Assembly: GCA_965231865.1 (NCBI GenBank)
Contig: CBDDOJ010000001.1
Coordinates: forward strand, 744,001-808,000
Source of the DNA: WTGA01 sp965231865
Lineage (GTDB): Bacteria; Pseudomonadota; Gammaproteobacteria; Arenicellales; Poriferihabitantaceae
Length of the DNA stretch: 64,000 nucleotides
Reading direction: 5' to 3'
Shown here: positions 54,686 through 63,645 of the stretch, piece after piece
Numbering within the stretch: position 1 is the stretch's first letter
How the letters are laid out: each line of letters opens with the position of its first letter
Made by a program: the position numbers and the translations under genes
Notes under the pieces: generated by a model
The model's database searches: none
What the model was told of the DNA's origin: nothing
What the model saw: the letters and a program-made list of their open reading frames with translations, nothing else

Positions 54686-56761
54686 ATGTGGTCCAGTATT
54701 GACCGGAAGTTTCTCCACTGGCTTGGCGTGATCGCCATTACGCTGGTATGCATTGCGCTTCAGGGAGAAACCGAGTGGTTGTCGGAATACCCGGACACGC
54801 TGGTCATTCCCCTGGCTGGCTGGCTGAACACGATCATGGACTGGATCGTCAAGAATTTCAATTGGTTCTTCCAGGCAATTTCCTGGCTGCTCAAGTGGCC
54901 GATCCTGGCTGCTCAACAGGTGCTGAATGGCTTGCCCTGGTCGGTCACTGTCTTCCTGTTTTGTGTGGTGGCGTATGCGGCATCGGGATGGCGGCTGGCC
55001 CTGTTCACACTGGCTTCAACGCTTTACATGGTCGTCATCGGCTACTGGGAAGAAAGCATGAACTCTTTGGCCCTGGTCACGATTTCCGTCCCGCTGGCCA
55101 TTGTGGTGGGGTTTGCATTCGGGGTCTGGGGCTTTTATTCGGACCGTGCCGAGCGGGTGATCATGCCAACACTCGATGTTCTTCAGACGGTGCCTGCTTT
55201 TGCCTATTTGCTGCCCATCCTCATGCTGTTTGGGTTTGGCACGGTGGTTGGACTGATTGCCAGCGTGCTGTATGCCTTTCCTCCCATGGTGCGGAATACG
55301 ATTGTTGGGCTCCGCGGTGTCTCGCTTTCGGTCATTGAGTCGGGCCTGATGTCCGGCGCAACGCCGCAGCAGCTGTTCTGGCAGGTGCGTGTGCCGTCTT
55401 CGCACAAGCAACTCCTGCTGGGAGTGAACCAGACCACCATGGCATCCCTGAGCATGGTCATCATTGCCTCTATCATTGGAGGAACCTCCGACATCGGCTG
55501 GGCAGTCCTTTCAACCATCCGCAAGGCGCAATTTGGCGAGAGCCTCCTCGTCGGCATGGTCATCGCCTTGATGGCCATGGTGATCGACCGTGTGACGGCG
55601 GGACTGGCACAACAGTCCGGCGTGTATGAACCGGATGAGAAAAGTGCTCTTGAGCGCTATCGAATCCTGATTATCGCCGCAATCGGATCGATCCTGTTCT
55701 TTGTTCTTTCCCAGGTCTTCGCCCTGTTTTCCGATTGGCCCCGTGAGATAGTCTGGAGCCCGGCGCAAACCATGAACGATGCACTGACCTATCTCATCGT
55801 TAATTTTCGTACCCAAATCGAAACCATCAAGACCTCCTCCTTCTTCTTCGTGATGCTGCCCGCGAAAATCGGCCTGCAGGGTGCCATCAGCCCGTTTACC
55901 TGGGGGTTTGAATTGACAATGGTGCACAAGGTGTTCTATGCGGCGGGGATGGCCGCATTGTCCCTGTGGTGCGTGATGCGTGGTCGGACCATGGCCGGGA
56001 TTGTAGTGATGTTGTCTGCGGTATTCCTGTACTACGGGCTGTCCAACATGCCCTGGCCCGCGGTGATTTTGATCTGCGGCGTTGCAGGCTGGAAAATCGG
56101 TGGACCGACCCTGTGCCTTGGTACCGTCCTGGGCCTTGCTTTTCTGGTTGTCACCGGAAACTGGGCCGAGGCCATGTTATCGGTTTATTTGTGCGGCATT
56201 GCGGCCACCCTCTCCTTTCTCTTCGGCACCACCGTCGGCATCTGGGCGGCGCACAATGACAGGGTTTCGGCTTTCGTGCGCCCGATCAATGACACGATGC
56301 AAACGATGCCGCTCTTCGTCATTCTGATCCCTTTTGTGATGGTGTTCAAAATCGGTGAATTCACCGGTCTTCTGGCCATCATGGCCTACGCTTTTGTTCC
56401 CGCCATTCGCTACGCCGAACATGGATTGCGGAACCTGCCCGCCAACGTTATCGAGGCTGGCAACATGATGGGGGCAACCAAGCGGCAATTACTTTGGCAG
56501 GTCAAAATTCCGCTGGCATTGCCGGTGATGCTGCTGGGTCTGAACCAGACAATCATGTATGCCATTGCAATGCTGGTCATCGCCGCCCTGGTCGGCACCA
56601 ACGGATTGGAACAAATCGTATATATCGGCCTCAGCGATGGAGATTTCGGTGTCGGCATCATTGCCGGTCTCGGCATGGCCATCATCGCCATCATCGCTGA
56701 TCGCATGACCCAGGGATGGAGCAAAAAACGTCAGGCTGAACTGGGACTGGGCACGCAGTGA
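54686..56761 (+). CDS. proW: Fused double betaine-type ABC permease (ProW-ProW)
   Basis: 691 residues, about twice a ProW permease. Two permease halves are seen, each with an EAA loop: ESGLMSGATPQQLFWQVRVP (about residue 220) and EAGNMMGATKRQLLWQVKIP (about 590). Each half has its own set of membrane segments, so one polypeptide could form the whole channel. The N terminus carries extra hydrophobic segments. Follows proV by 21 bases and precedes the molybdoenzyme by 25. Confidence 0.9.
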   Translation: MWSSIDRKFLHWLGVIAITLVCIALQGETEWLSEYPDTLVIPLAGWLNTIMDWIVKNFNWFFQAISWLLKWPILAAQQVLNGLPWSVTVFLFCVVAYAASGWRLALFTLASTLYMVVIGYWEESMNSLALVTISVPLAIVVGFAFGVWGFYSDRAERVIMPTLDVLQTVPAFAYLLPILMLFGFGTVVGLIASVLYAFPPMVRNTIVGLRGVSLSVIESGLMSGATPQQLFWQVRVPSSHKQLLLGVNQTTMASLSMVIIASIIGGTSDIGWAVLSTIRKAQFGESLLVGMVIALMAMVIDRVTAGLAQQSGVYEPDEKSALERYRILIIAAIGSILFFVLSQVFALFSDWPREIVWSPAQTMNDALTYLIVNFRTQIETIKTSSFFFVMLPAKIGLQGAISPFTWGFELTMVHKVFYAAGMAALSLWCVMRGRTMAGIVVMLSAVFLYYGLSNMPWPAVILICGVAGWKIGGPTLCLGTVLGLAFLVVTGNWAEAMLSVYLCGIAATLSFLFGTTVGIWAAHNDRVSAFVRPINDTMQTMPLFVILIPFVMVFKIGEFTGLLAIMAYAFVPAIRYAEHGLRNLPANVIEAGNMMGATKRQLLWQVKIPLALPVMLLGLNQTIMYAIAMLVIAALVGTNGLEQIVYIGLSDGDFGVGIIAGLGMAIIAIIADRMTQGWSKKRQAELGLGTQ

Positions 56762-56786
56762 CCCCGCTGGTGCGAGAGTAGATACG

Positions 56787-59144
56787 GTGTCCGCAACACA
56801 AGATCTGCCGTTGACCAGTTCACACTGGGGGACGTACCGGGCCCGGGTCCACGATGGCCGGGTGCAAGAGCTCCTGGGATTCGAACAGGACCCGGACCCA
56901 TCACCGATTGGTGCGGGCATTGTGGATGTGCAGCACGGTCCCACCCGGATTGACGCACCGATGGTTCGCAAGAGCTGGCTTGACGATGGCCCCGGTACGC
57001 GCGGTGACCTGCGCGGGGTGGATCCATTTGTTGAGGTTGGCTGGGAGCAGGCCGAGCGCCTGGTTGCGAACGAACTGAACCGGGTTCGGGAAAACTTCGG
57101 GAATGCCGCCATTTTTGGCGGCTCCTATGGCTGGGCAAGTGCGGGCCGGTTTCATCACGCCCAAAGCCAGCTACACCGGTTTCTCAATTGCATTGGTGGC
57201 TATACCCGATCCAGATTCACCTATAGCTTCGCCGCTGCAGAAGCCGTTGTGCCGCATATCCTCGGTAGTTACCGCGCCTATCTGGACACCTGCACCAGTT
57301 GGGAATCCATCCGCGAAAACACAGAGTTGCTGGTTTGTTTTGGTGGGATCCCCCTGAAGAACGGGCAGATCTGCCAGGGAGGAACGGGACATCACTGTCA
57401 ACGCAAGCACCTGGCCGCCGCTGCGGCGGCCGGCATTGAATTCGTGAATATCAGCCCGCTCAAATCGGACCTGTGTGACGAGGTCAACGGTGAATGGCTG
57501 GCACCCCGCCCCAACACCGACACCGCCATTATGCTGGGCATCGCCCATACCCTGCATGTGGAAGGATTGAGCGACCCGGCCTTTCTGGACCGCTATACAG
57601 AAGGTTTCGAACAATTCCTGCCCTACCTGCTGGGCAAAACCGATGGGGTGGAAAAGTCCGCTCACTGGGCGGCGCAGATCAGCGAAATACCCGCGGACAC
57701 GATCCGGTCCCTGGCCAGGCGAATGGCAGCCCGACGCACGATGATTTCGGTCAGCTGGTCCCTGACCCGGCAGGATCATGGGGAACAGCCCTTTTGGGCG
57801 GCAATCATGGTGGCATGCATGCTGGGGCAGATCGGCCTGCCGGGTACCGGGTTCGGATTCGGTTACAGCGCCACAAACCATGTCGGCGGCCAGTTCACGA
57901 TACTCAACGGCGCAGTGTTTCCCCAGGGCAAGAATCCAGTCGATGATTTCATTCCGGTCGCGCGGATCAGTGACCTGCTTCTTCATCCAGGCGAAGCCTT
58001 TGATTTTGATGGAATAACCTACGAATACCCGGACACCCGGTTAATCTACTGGGCAGGGGGCAACCCCTTTCACCATCATCAGGACCTCAACCGGCTGATG
58101 CGGGCCTGGGCAAGGCCGGATACCGTTATTGTCAATGAATGGTGCTGGAATTCCCTTGCCAAGCGGTCGGACATTGTCCTGCCCTGCACGACGCCGCTGG
58201 AACGCCGGGACATCGCGATGACGCCCCGGGACCCATATATCGTGTCGATGTCGAAACTGACGGAACCCTATCGGCAAAGCCGCAATGACTTCGATATTTT
58301 CACAGGCATTGCACGCGCCATGGGCATTGAACAGGATTTCACTGAAGGGCGCAGCGAAGAAAGCTGGCAGCGCTGGATTTACGAACAAACCCGTCAGGAC
58401 ACGGCTGAAGCCGGGATGGATCTCCCGGACTACGAACAATTTCGTGCAGACGGCTGGTTTAAAGTCGATGCTCCACCGGAACCCACGGTGATGCTGCGTG
58501 AGTTCCGGGCCAGCCCCGAACAAAACCCCCTGGCCACTCCAAGCGGAAAGATCGAGATCTTTTCCAAAACCGTGGCAGGGTTTGACTACGATGACTGCCC
58601 GGGTTATCCGGCCTGGCGGGAACCGTGTGAATGGCTTGGAGCCAAGGATCTCCGGTACCCCCTGCACCTGATCTCGAACCAGCCCGGGAACAAGCTGCAT
58701 TCACAGGTTGACCACGGCCACCACAGCCGGTCTGCCAAAATCCATGGCCGCGAGCCGGTGCTGATGAATGCAGTGGATGCACACACGCGCGGCCTTGAAA
58801 ATGGCGATATCGTTCGACTGTTCAATCATCGGGGCGCCTGCCTGGCTGGCGTACAAATCAACGGTAAAATACGTCCGGGTGTGGTGCAGATGAGTACCGG
58901 GGCCTGGTTCGATCCCATGGACCCGACCGAGACCGGAAGCCCCTGCAAACACGGCAATCCCAACGTCCTGACCCCTGACAAGGGGACATCGAGGCTCGGG
59001 CAGGGACCGATTGCACATTCCTGCCTGGTGGAAATAGAACGCTGCAACAAAACGCCCCCCGCCATCACCGCACATCAACCGCCACGCATTCTGCGCCCCC
59101 GGCCTTTTCAGGGGGATACGTCAAGCCAGAAGCCAACAACATGA
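56787..59144 (+). CDS. Cytoplasmic DMSO-reductase-family molybdoenzyme (BisC/TorZ/DorA-like)
   Basis: 785 residues, GTG start. It has the family order of a type III oxidoreductase without N-terminal Fe-S cysteines. GGSYGWASAGRFHHAQ places Tyr114 and Trp116, and RFTYSFAAAEA places Ser147, the same residues as in Rhodobacter DMSO reductase, the Ser being the Mo ligand. No Tat signal is seen, so it works in the cytoplasm like biotin-sulfoxide reductase. C terminus has the molybdopterin-dinucleotide domain (NQPGNKLHSQVDHG). Co-transcribed with a betaine-type importer and overlapping the DmdA/GcvT-like gene by four bases. Substrate is probably a small S- or N-oxide. Confidence 0.85.
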   Translation: MSATQDLPLTSSHWGTYRARVHDGRVQELLGFEQDPDPSPIGAGIVDVQHGPTRIDAPMVRKSWLDDGPGTRGDLRGVDPFVEVGWEQAERLVANELNRVRENFGNAAIFGGSYGWASAGRFHHAQSQLHRFLNCIGGYTRSRFTYSFAAAEAVVPHILGSYRAYLDTCTSWESIRENTELLVCFGGIPLKNGQICQGGTGHHCQRKHLAAAAAAGIEFVNISPLKSDLCDEVNGEWLAPRPNTDTAIMLGIAHTLHVEGLSDPAFLDRYTEGFEQFLPYLLGKTDGVEKSAHWAAQISEIPADTIRSLARRMAARRTMISVSWSLTRQDHGEQPFWAAIMVACMLGQIGLPGTGFGFGYSATNHVGGQFTILNGAVFPQGKNPVDDFIPVARISDLLLHPGEAFDFDGITYEYPDTRLIYWAGGNPFHHHQDLNRLMRAWARPDTVIVNEWCWNSLAKRSDIVLPCTTPLERRDIAMTPRDPYIVSMSKLTEPYRQSRNDFDIFTGIARAMGIEQDFTEGRSEESWQRWIYEQTRQDTAEAGMDLPDYEQFRADGWFKVDAPPEPTVMLREFRASPEQNPLATPSGKIEIFSKTVAGFDYDDCPGYPAWREPCEWLGAKDLRYPLHLISNQPGNKLHSQVDHGHHSRSAKIHGREPVLMNAVDAHTRGLENGDIVRLFNHRGACLAGVQINGKIRPGVVQMSTGAWFDPMDPTETGSPCKHGNPNVLTPDKGTSRLGQGPIAHSCLVEIERCNKTPPAITAHQPPRILRPRPFQGDTSSQKPTT

Positions 59145-60310
59145 AGAATCTGCAAGAATCCTCGGATCTGGAAAACACCGTGCGAATCAGCGCCCGGCGT
59201 TTTGAGGAATCCCCTTTTATCGCCCGTACAGACAGTCCCGACATGATACGTGGAGTGTATGCTGGCCGCTATCTGGCGATCTATATGGGCGAGGACCCGG
59301 TTGAGAAATACTGGGTCCTGCGACGCAAGGCATTGATCTTTGATGTGCCTGAAAAACCCGTGGAGATCAGTGGGCCTGATGCGGTGACGTTTTTGAACAG
59401 GGTGTTCGCGCGCAACATCCTGCCGATGCGGGAAGGTCGCGGCTATTATACGATTGCCTGCACACCACAAGGCGGAGTCATGATGGACGGCGTACTGTTC
59501 AAACTCGGACCGGACCGATTCTGGTATGTACAGGCAGATGGTCCCTTTGAGACCTGGCTCATTGCCCACAGCGGCGGATTTGATGTGACCATCTCGAATC
59601 CGAATTCACGTGTTATCCAAATCCAGGGCCCGGCCTCAATCGACATCATGCAGGCGGCATCAGACGGCGCCATCACCGACGACATGCCCTATTTCCGGTC
59701 GGGTTTTTTCGCCATCGGCGGGCAGACACTCTACGTTTCGCGTACAGGCTTCACGGGAGAACTGGGGTTTGAGATCTATTGCGACGGCGCCACCACGGAC
59801 CACCTGGGGCTGTGGGATCACCTGATCACCGCTGGAGAGCCGTACGGCATGGAGTTTTCATCCACCCGGGCGATGACCATTCGCCGGATCGAGGCGGGTA
59901 TTCTCGGCAATATGACAGACATGGATATCACCATGACACCATTCGAAGCCGGCCTTGCCCCGTTCATTGATCTGGACAAAGGCGACTTCGTGGGCCGCGA
60001 TGCCCTTGCTGGCAAGGACCGACGGCCCCTGCTCCTGGGGCTGACCTGCCAGACCGAAACCCCAGCGGCTGGCAGCATTGTCCTGGATGGAGGCCAAGCG
60101 GTGGGTCACATCACATCCGGGGTACCCTCCCCCACCCTTGAATGCGGGATCGGCTATGCACGGTTTGATGAACCCGGTGATTGGGTGGGACGCACGCTTC
60201 AACTGGAGTTGCCGGATAAAACGCTACATGCGTGCGAGATCGTCGAAATTCCGTTTTTTGACCGGGAAAAGAACATCATTCGTGGTCTTGACCGCACGAT
60301 CCCGGATTAA
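59141..60310 (+). CDS. DmdA/GcvT-like folate-dependent methyltransferase, copy 2
   Basis: 389 residues, homologous to the 48.6-kb protein throughout (ISARRFEESPFIAR; YYTIACTPQGGVMMDG; IQIQGPASIDIMQAASDGAI; YVSRTGFTGELGFEIYCDGA). Family members move a methyl or methylene group to tetrahydrofolate. Its ATG overlaps the molybdoenzyme stop, so the two proteins are coupled and may act in sequence on an imported compound. Confidence 0.83.
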   Translation: MKNLQESSDLENTVRISARRFEESPFIARTDSPDMIRGVYAGRYLAIYMGEDPVEKYWVLRRKALIFDVPEKPVEISGPDAVTFLNRVFARNILPMREGRGYYTIACTPQGGVMMDGVLFKLGPDRFWYVQADGPFETWLIAHSGGFDVTISNPNSRVIQIQGPASIDIMQAASDGAITDDMPYFRSGFFAIGGQTLYVSRTGFTGELGFEIYCDGATTDHLGLWDHLITAGEPYGMEFSSTRAMTIRRIEAGILGNMTDMDITMTPFEAGLAPFIDLDKGDFVGRDALAGKDRRPLLLGLTCQTETPAAGSIVLDGGQAVGHITSGVPSPTLECGIGYARFDEPGDWVGRTLQLELPDKTLHACEIVEIPFFDREKNIIRGLDRTIPD

Positions 60311-60402
60311 TCGTTCCCGGGGTCGCCCGGATCAATCCCCCGCTTCCCGACCCGAAACCAGCCTTTTTGAACAATGCATGCCATCTCCCGGCAAGCACCG
60401 TC

Positions 60403-61566
60403 TCAACTTTCCATGATCCATTTGAGAATGATTTCCCTGTCCTGGTCGTTGGCAGGAGGACCGGCTCTCGTGTCCGGATCATCGTAGCCCGAGAACTTGA
60501 TGGGGTTTCCCGGCATTTTGAATTGAGTTCCACTTTTTGCTTGCGCCGTAACAATCATATTTCGTTCCGCGACATGCGGGTCATTGGCCACCTGCTCAAT
60601 GTTATTGATCGGTCCACACGGGATGCCGGCATTTTGAAATATCTCCAGCCAGTCGGAAGCGGATTTGGCCTCCAGCGACTTTTCCAGTTCGCTGTACAGT
60701 GACCGGTAATGGCGGGTGCGCCCGGCATTGTTCTCGAAACGCGGGTCCGTACTCAGTTCCTTGCGGCCAATGGCGTCACAAAACCTGTGAAACATGCCGT
60801 CGTTTCCAGCTGCGATGATGATGTATTCGCCATTTTTGGCTTTCAGACCGGCAAATGGTGTAATGGACGGGTGCCGAAGCCCCAAAGGTCCCGGCACGAC
60901 ATTTTCAGCAAAGTAACGGCTGATTGCATTTTCCAGAATCGCGACCTGGCAATCGAGCATCCCGACATCAACTTTCATGCCCTTCCCGGTTCTTTCCCGG
61001 TCATAAAGGGCCGACAACACTCCGCTTAAACCAAACATTCCCGCGGTGATATCACCAATCGATGTCCCGACCCGCACGGGTGGCATATCCTCGCTGCCGG
61101 TAAGGCTCATCACTCCGCCCATTCCCTGTACCACCAGGTCATAGGCGGGCCTGTCCTTATACGGACCGGTGTGTCCAAATCCCGAAACCGCCGCATAGAT
61201 CAGCCTGGGATTGATGCGTTGCAGAGTGGCCCAGCCGTACCCCAGTCTATCCAGGGTGCCTGCCGAGAAATTCTCAACCAGGATATCTCCTTTCCTGATC
61301 AGCTTCTCCAGAATCACCTGGTCGTCCCGGTCCTTCAGGTTGAGCGCGATACTTTCCTTTCCCCGGTTAATGGTTGCAAAATAGGCGGACTCCCCGTTTA
61401 CGAAAGGCCCAAAATGCCGGGCGTCATCCCCCTTCCCCGGCCATTCCACCTTGATGACCCTGGCACCGAGGTCGGACAGCATCATGGTCAGGAAGGGACC
61501 CGCGAGAACACGGGTCAAATCGATTACCGTGACATCCTGCAGTGGGCCTGTTCTAGGATTCGTCAC
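60403..61566 (-). CDS. CaiB/BaiF (family III) CoA-transferase
   Basis: About 387 residues from GTG 61566; longer in-frame starts exist but lie inside the Rieske gene. Family III signature: VIDLTRVLAGPFLTMMLSDLGARVIKVE at the N terminus, NRGKESIALNLKD, the catalytic aspartate in PAYDLVVQGMGG near residue 155, and a C-terminal PIKFSG. Transfers CoA between organic acids, as in carnitine or formate/oxalate metabolism. Overlaps the end of the Rieske gene by about 14 bases, so coupled with it. Confidence 0.87.
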   Translation of the reverse strand: MTNPRTGPLQDVTVIDLTRVLAGPFLTMMLSDLGARVIKVEWPGKGDDARHFGPFVNGESAYFATINRGKESIALNLKDRDDQVILEKLIRKGDILVENFSAGTLDRLGYGWATLQRINPRLIYAAVSGFGHTGPYKDRPAYDLVVQGMGGVMSLTGSEDMPPVRVGTSIGDITAGMFGLSGVLSALYDRERTGKGMKVDVGMLDCQVAILENAISRYFAENVVPGPLGLRHPSITPFAGLKAKNGEYIIIAAGNDGMFHRFCDAIGRKELSTDPRFENNAGRTRHYRSLYSELEKSLEAKSASDWLEIFQNAGIPCGPINNIEQVANDPHVAERNMIVTAQAKSGTQFKMPGNPIKFSGYDDPDTRAGPPANDQDREIILKWIMES

Positions 61567-62596
61567 ACCACTGCTCACCCAGTGACTCCCGTACACACTG
61601 TTGAAAATAAATGGTCCCGGGCTCCCGGTTCTGAAAGAGCATGCCGTCCTGGAACAACCCGCTTTCGAGATTCTTCTGCACCTCCCTGCAAATGTCCATA
61701 TCCTGCTGAATCACCTGGTTGGACAATGAAACGACCTGTTTGCGTTGCGGCTCCCCAACCCCGGGTTTAAACCAGAACCAGCGGTGCATCCCGGTGCGGG
61801 TTGGGCCCAATGGTGTCACCTTTTCAACATTAAAGCTGCTCAGGGAAAAGTGCATCAGCAACCCGGGGTATTTATACACCCAATATCCGGGAGAGACGGA
61901 TTCTCCCTCTTTATACGTGATATCAAAGCCCACGAACTGGCCGTTTTCATGCACCTTGATCCTGGTCTGGCGGGTGATCAGAGACCTGCTGAGTTCAGGA
62001 TGAACCCGTGACAGATGATAACCCTCGGCAGAATTATCGCTGTAATTTTTCCAGTTTATCTCGCATTGGTTTGACTGCATGCACGCATAATCCATTTCAG
62101 ACAAGGGCGGATAATCCCCCGCAATGGAAACAACATCTCCCAGCCAGCGGGAAAGACTCACACAATCCCTGTCCAGGCATGCAAAGATGAGGTGGTTCCA
62201 ACTGCTCACACGAACCGGGATCAGCCCGAATTTCGAGGCATCCATGTCTCGGCCCAAATCCACCCCGGGGGCCGACAGCAAAGCTCCGTCCAGGTCATAG
62301 CTCCATGCATGGTATGGGCAGGTAAACCGGGTTATTTCCCCGGTTTCCCGGGTACACAGAGGAGCAGCACGGTGGCGGCAGATGTTCACAAAGCCCCTGA
62401 TCTCGTGTTCCGGTGATTTCAGGACAATGATTGAAACGCCGGCGATGGTCGCGGTAACAAAACTTCCCGGTTTCTCGATTTGCCCGGCATGGGCGACGAA
62501 ACTCCAGTTTTTCGAAAATATCCTTTCCTGCTCCAGCTGAAAGATTTCTTCATTCGCATACCAGTGTGCAGGCAGCGACTTCACCACACCTCCCAT
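61553..62596 (-). CDS. Rieske non-haem iron oxygenase, alpha subunit
   Basis: About 347 residues from the ATG at 62594-62596; the extra N-terminal frame is dismissed because it runs through the upstream gene end. Rieske cluster ligands: CRHRAAPLC (C-x-H) and CPYHAW (C-x-x-H), about 17 residues apart. Mononuclear iron site: SAEGYHLSRVHPEL (H-x4-H) and a late QQDMDIC aspartate. Resembles ring-hydroxylating and quaternary-amine (carnitine, betaine, stachydrine) monooxygenases. No reductase gene is nearby. Substrate unknown; the CaiB partner favours a carnitine-like acid. Confidence 0.87.
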   Translation of the reverse strand: MGGVVKSLPAHWYANEEIFQLEQERIFSKNWSFVAHAGQIEKPGSFVTATIAGVSIIVLKSPEHEIRGFVNICRHRAAPLCTRETGEITRFTCPYHAWSYDLDGALLSAPGVDLGRDMDASKFGLIPVRVSSWNHLIFACLDRDCVSLSRWLGDVVSIAGDYPPLSEMDYACMQSNQCEINWKNYSDNSAEGYHLSRVHPELSRSLITRQTRIKVHENGQFVGFDITYKEGESVSPGYWVYKYPGLLMHFSLSSFNVEKVTPLGPTRTGMHRWFWFKPGVGEPQRKQVVSLSNQVIQQDMDICREVQKNLESGLFQDGMLFQNREPGTIYFQQCVRESLGEQWCDES

Positions 62597-62598
62597 GT

Positions 62599-63645
62599 CT
62601 ACTTCACCCCGTATTCTTCCACATCCGTCCGGTAGGCGAACAGCGCCGGCGTGCCCCCGGTGTGAATAAAGATGATTTCCCTGTAGCCGGCTAATTTTCC
62701 GGTCTGGACCCTGTGCAAAAGACAACCCAGGGCCTTCCCCGAATACACCGGATCTGTGAGCAGCCCCTCCCGTGTCGCGGCCAGATGAACCGCATAAGTC
62801 ACGATCCGGGATGCCTGTCCATACCCCGGCGCCAGGGCATGATCATCGACCCAGACATCTGTTTTTTTCACCAGTTTCGGGATATTCATCATCGCAGACA
62901 AATGAGAGCAGTGATCAAGAATCCGGGGTGCCTGAAGTTCCCGGTTTCGTCTGACACAAGCACCCAGTACCGGCAACCTGGAGCCATGCAAACGGAGTCC
63001 GAACAGGAGACCCGCATGGGTCAGGCCGCTTCCGGACCCCACAACCACGAGATCAGGCGAAAGACCCAGATCATCCGTTTGCCGGATTAATTCCCCGGCG
63101 GCCATGGCATACCCCAGGGCACCTCTGGGCGCCCTGGTGGGAGCCAGGGGAATGACATACGGTCTGCGGCCCTGATTTTTCAAGCGGTCAGCGATCAGAT
63201 GAACGGCCCGGTCTGCCCCTTTTTCATCCTGCCCTCCGTGGTAATCGTGGACAGTGGAACCCAACAGACCCGTCAGCAGCCTGTTTCCCGAACACTGGTA
63301 CTCCATGGATGGGTTATCGACCCGGTGCTCCACCTGTATATGACACTCCAGGCCCAGTTTGCTCGCGGCGGCGGCGAGCAGACGCATGTAATTGGACTGG
63401 ACAGCCCCCGTGCTCAATATCGTATCACAGTTCTTCGCCAGTGCATCGCCGAGGTAAAATTCCAGTTGGCGTACCTTGTTGCCCCCCAATGCCAGCCCGG
63501 TACAGTCATCACGCTTCACATGGAGCCGTACACCATACATTTCCGACAGCCTTGGTAACCGCTCCAGTGGAGTCGGGACATGACCCAGTTCAACCCTGGG
63601 AAACTGATCCAGCAGATTCGGGGAAATTGCAACTGTTTTTGACAT
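62599..63645 (-). CDS. D-cysteine desulfhydrase / ACC deaminase-family PLP enzyme
   Basis: About 348 residues from ATG 63645. The PLP lysine lies in LALGGNKVRQLEF, with LSTGAVQSNYMR and VVGSGSGLTHAGLLFG as further family marks. Family members deaminate D-cysteine, 1-aminocyclopropane-1-carboxylate, or L-cysteate. Ends two bases before the Rieske start, so it heads this three-gene operon. Confidence 0.87.
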   Translation of the reverse strand: MSKTVAISPNLLDQFPRVELGHVPTPLERLPRLSEMYGVRLHVKRDDCTGLALGGNKVRQLEFYLGDALAKNCDTILSTGAVQSNYMRLLAAAASKLGLECHIQVEHRVDNPSMEYQCSGNRLLTGLLGSTVHDYHGGQDEKGADRAVHLIADRLKNQGRRPYVIPLAPTRAPRGALGYAMAAGELIRQTDDLGLSPDLVVVGSGSGLTHAGLLFGLRLHGSRLPVLGACVRRNRELQAPRILDHCSHLSAMMNIPKLVKKTDVWVDDHALAPGYGQASRIVTYAVHLAATREGLLTDPVYSGKALGCLLHRVQTGKLAGYREIIFIHTGGTPALFAYRTDVEEYGVK

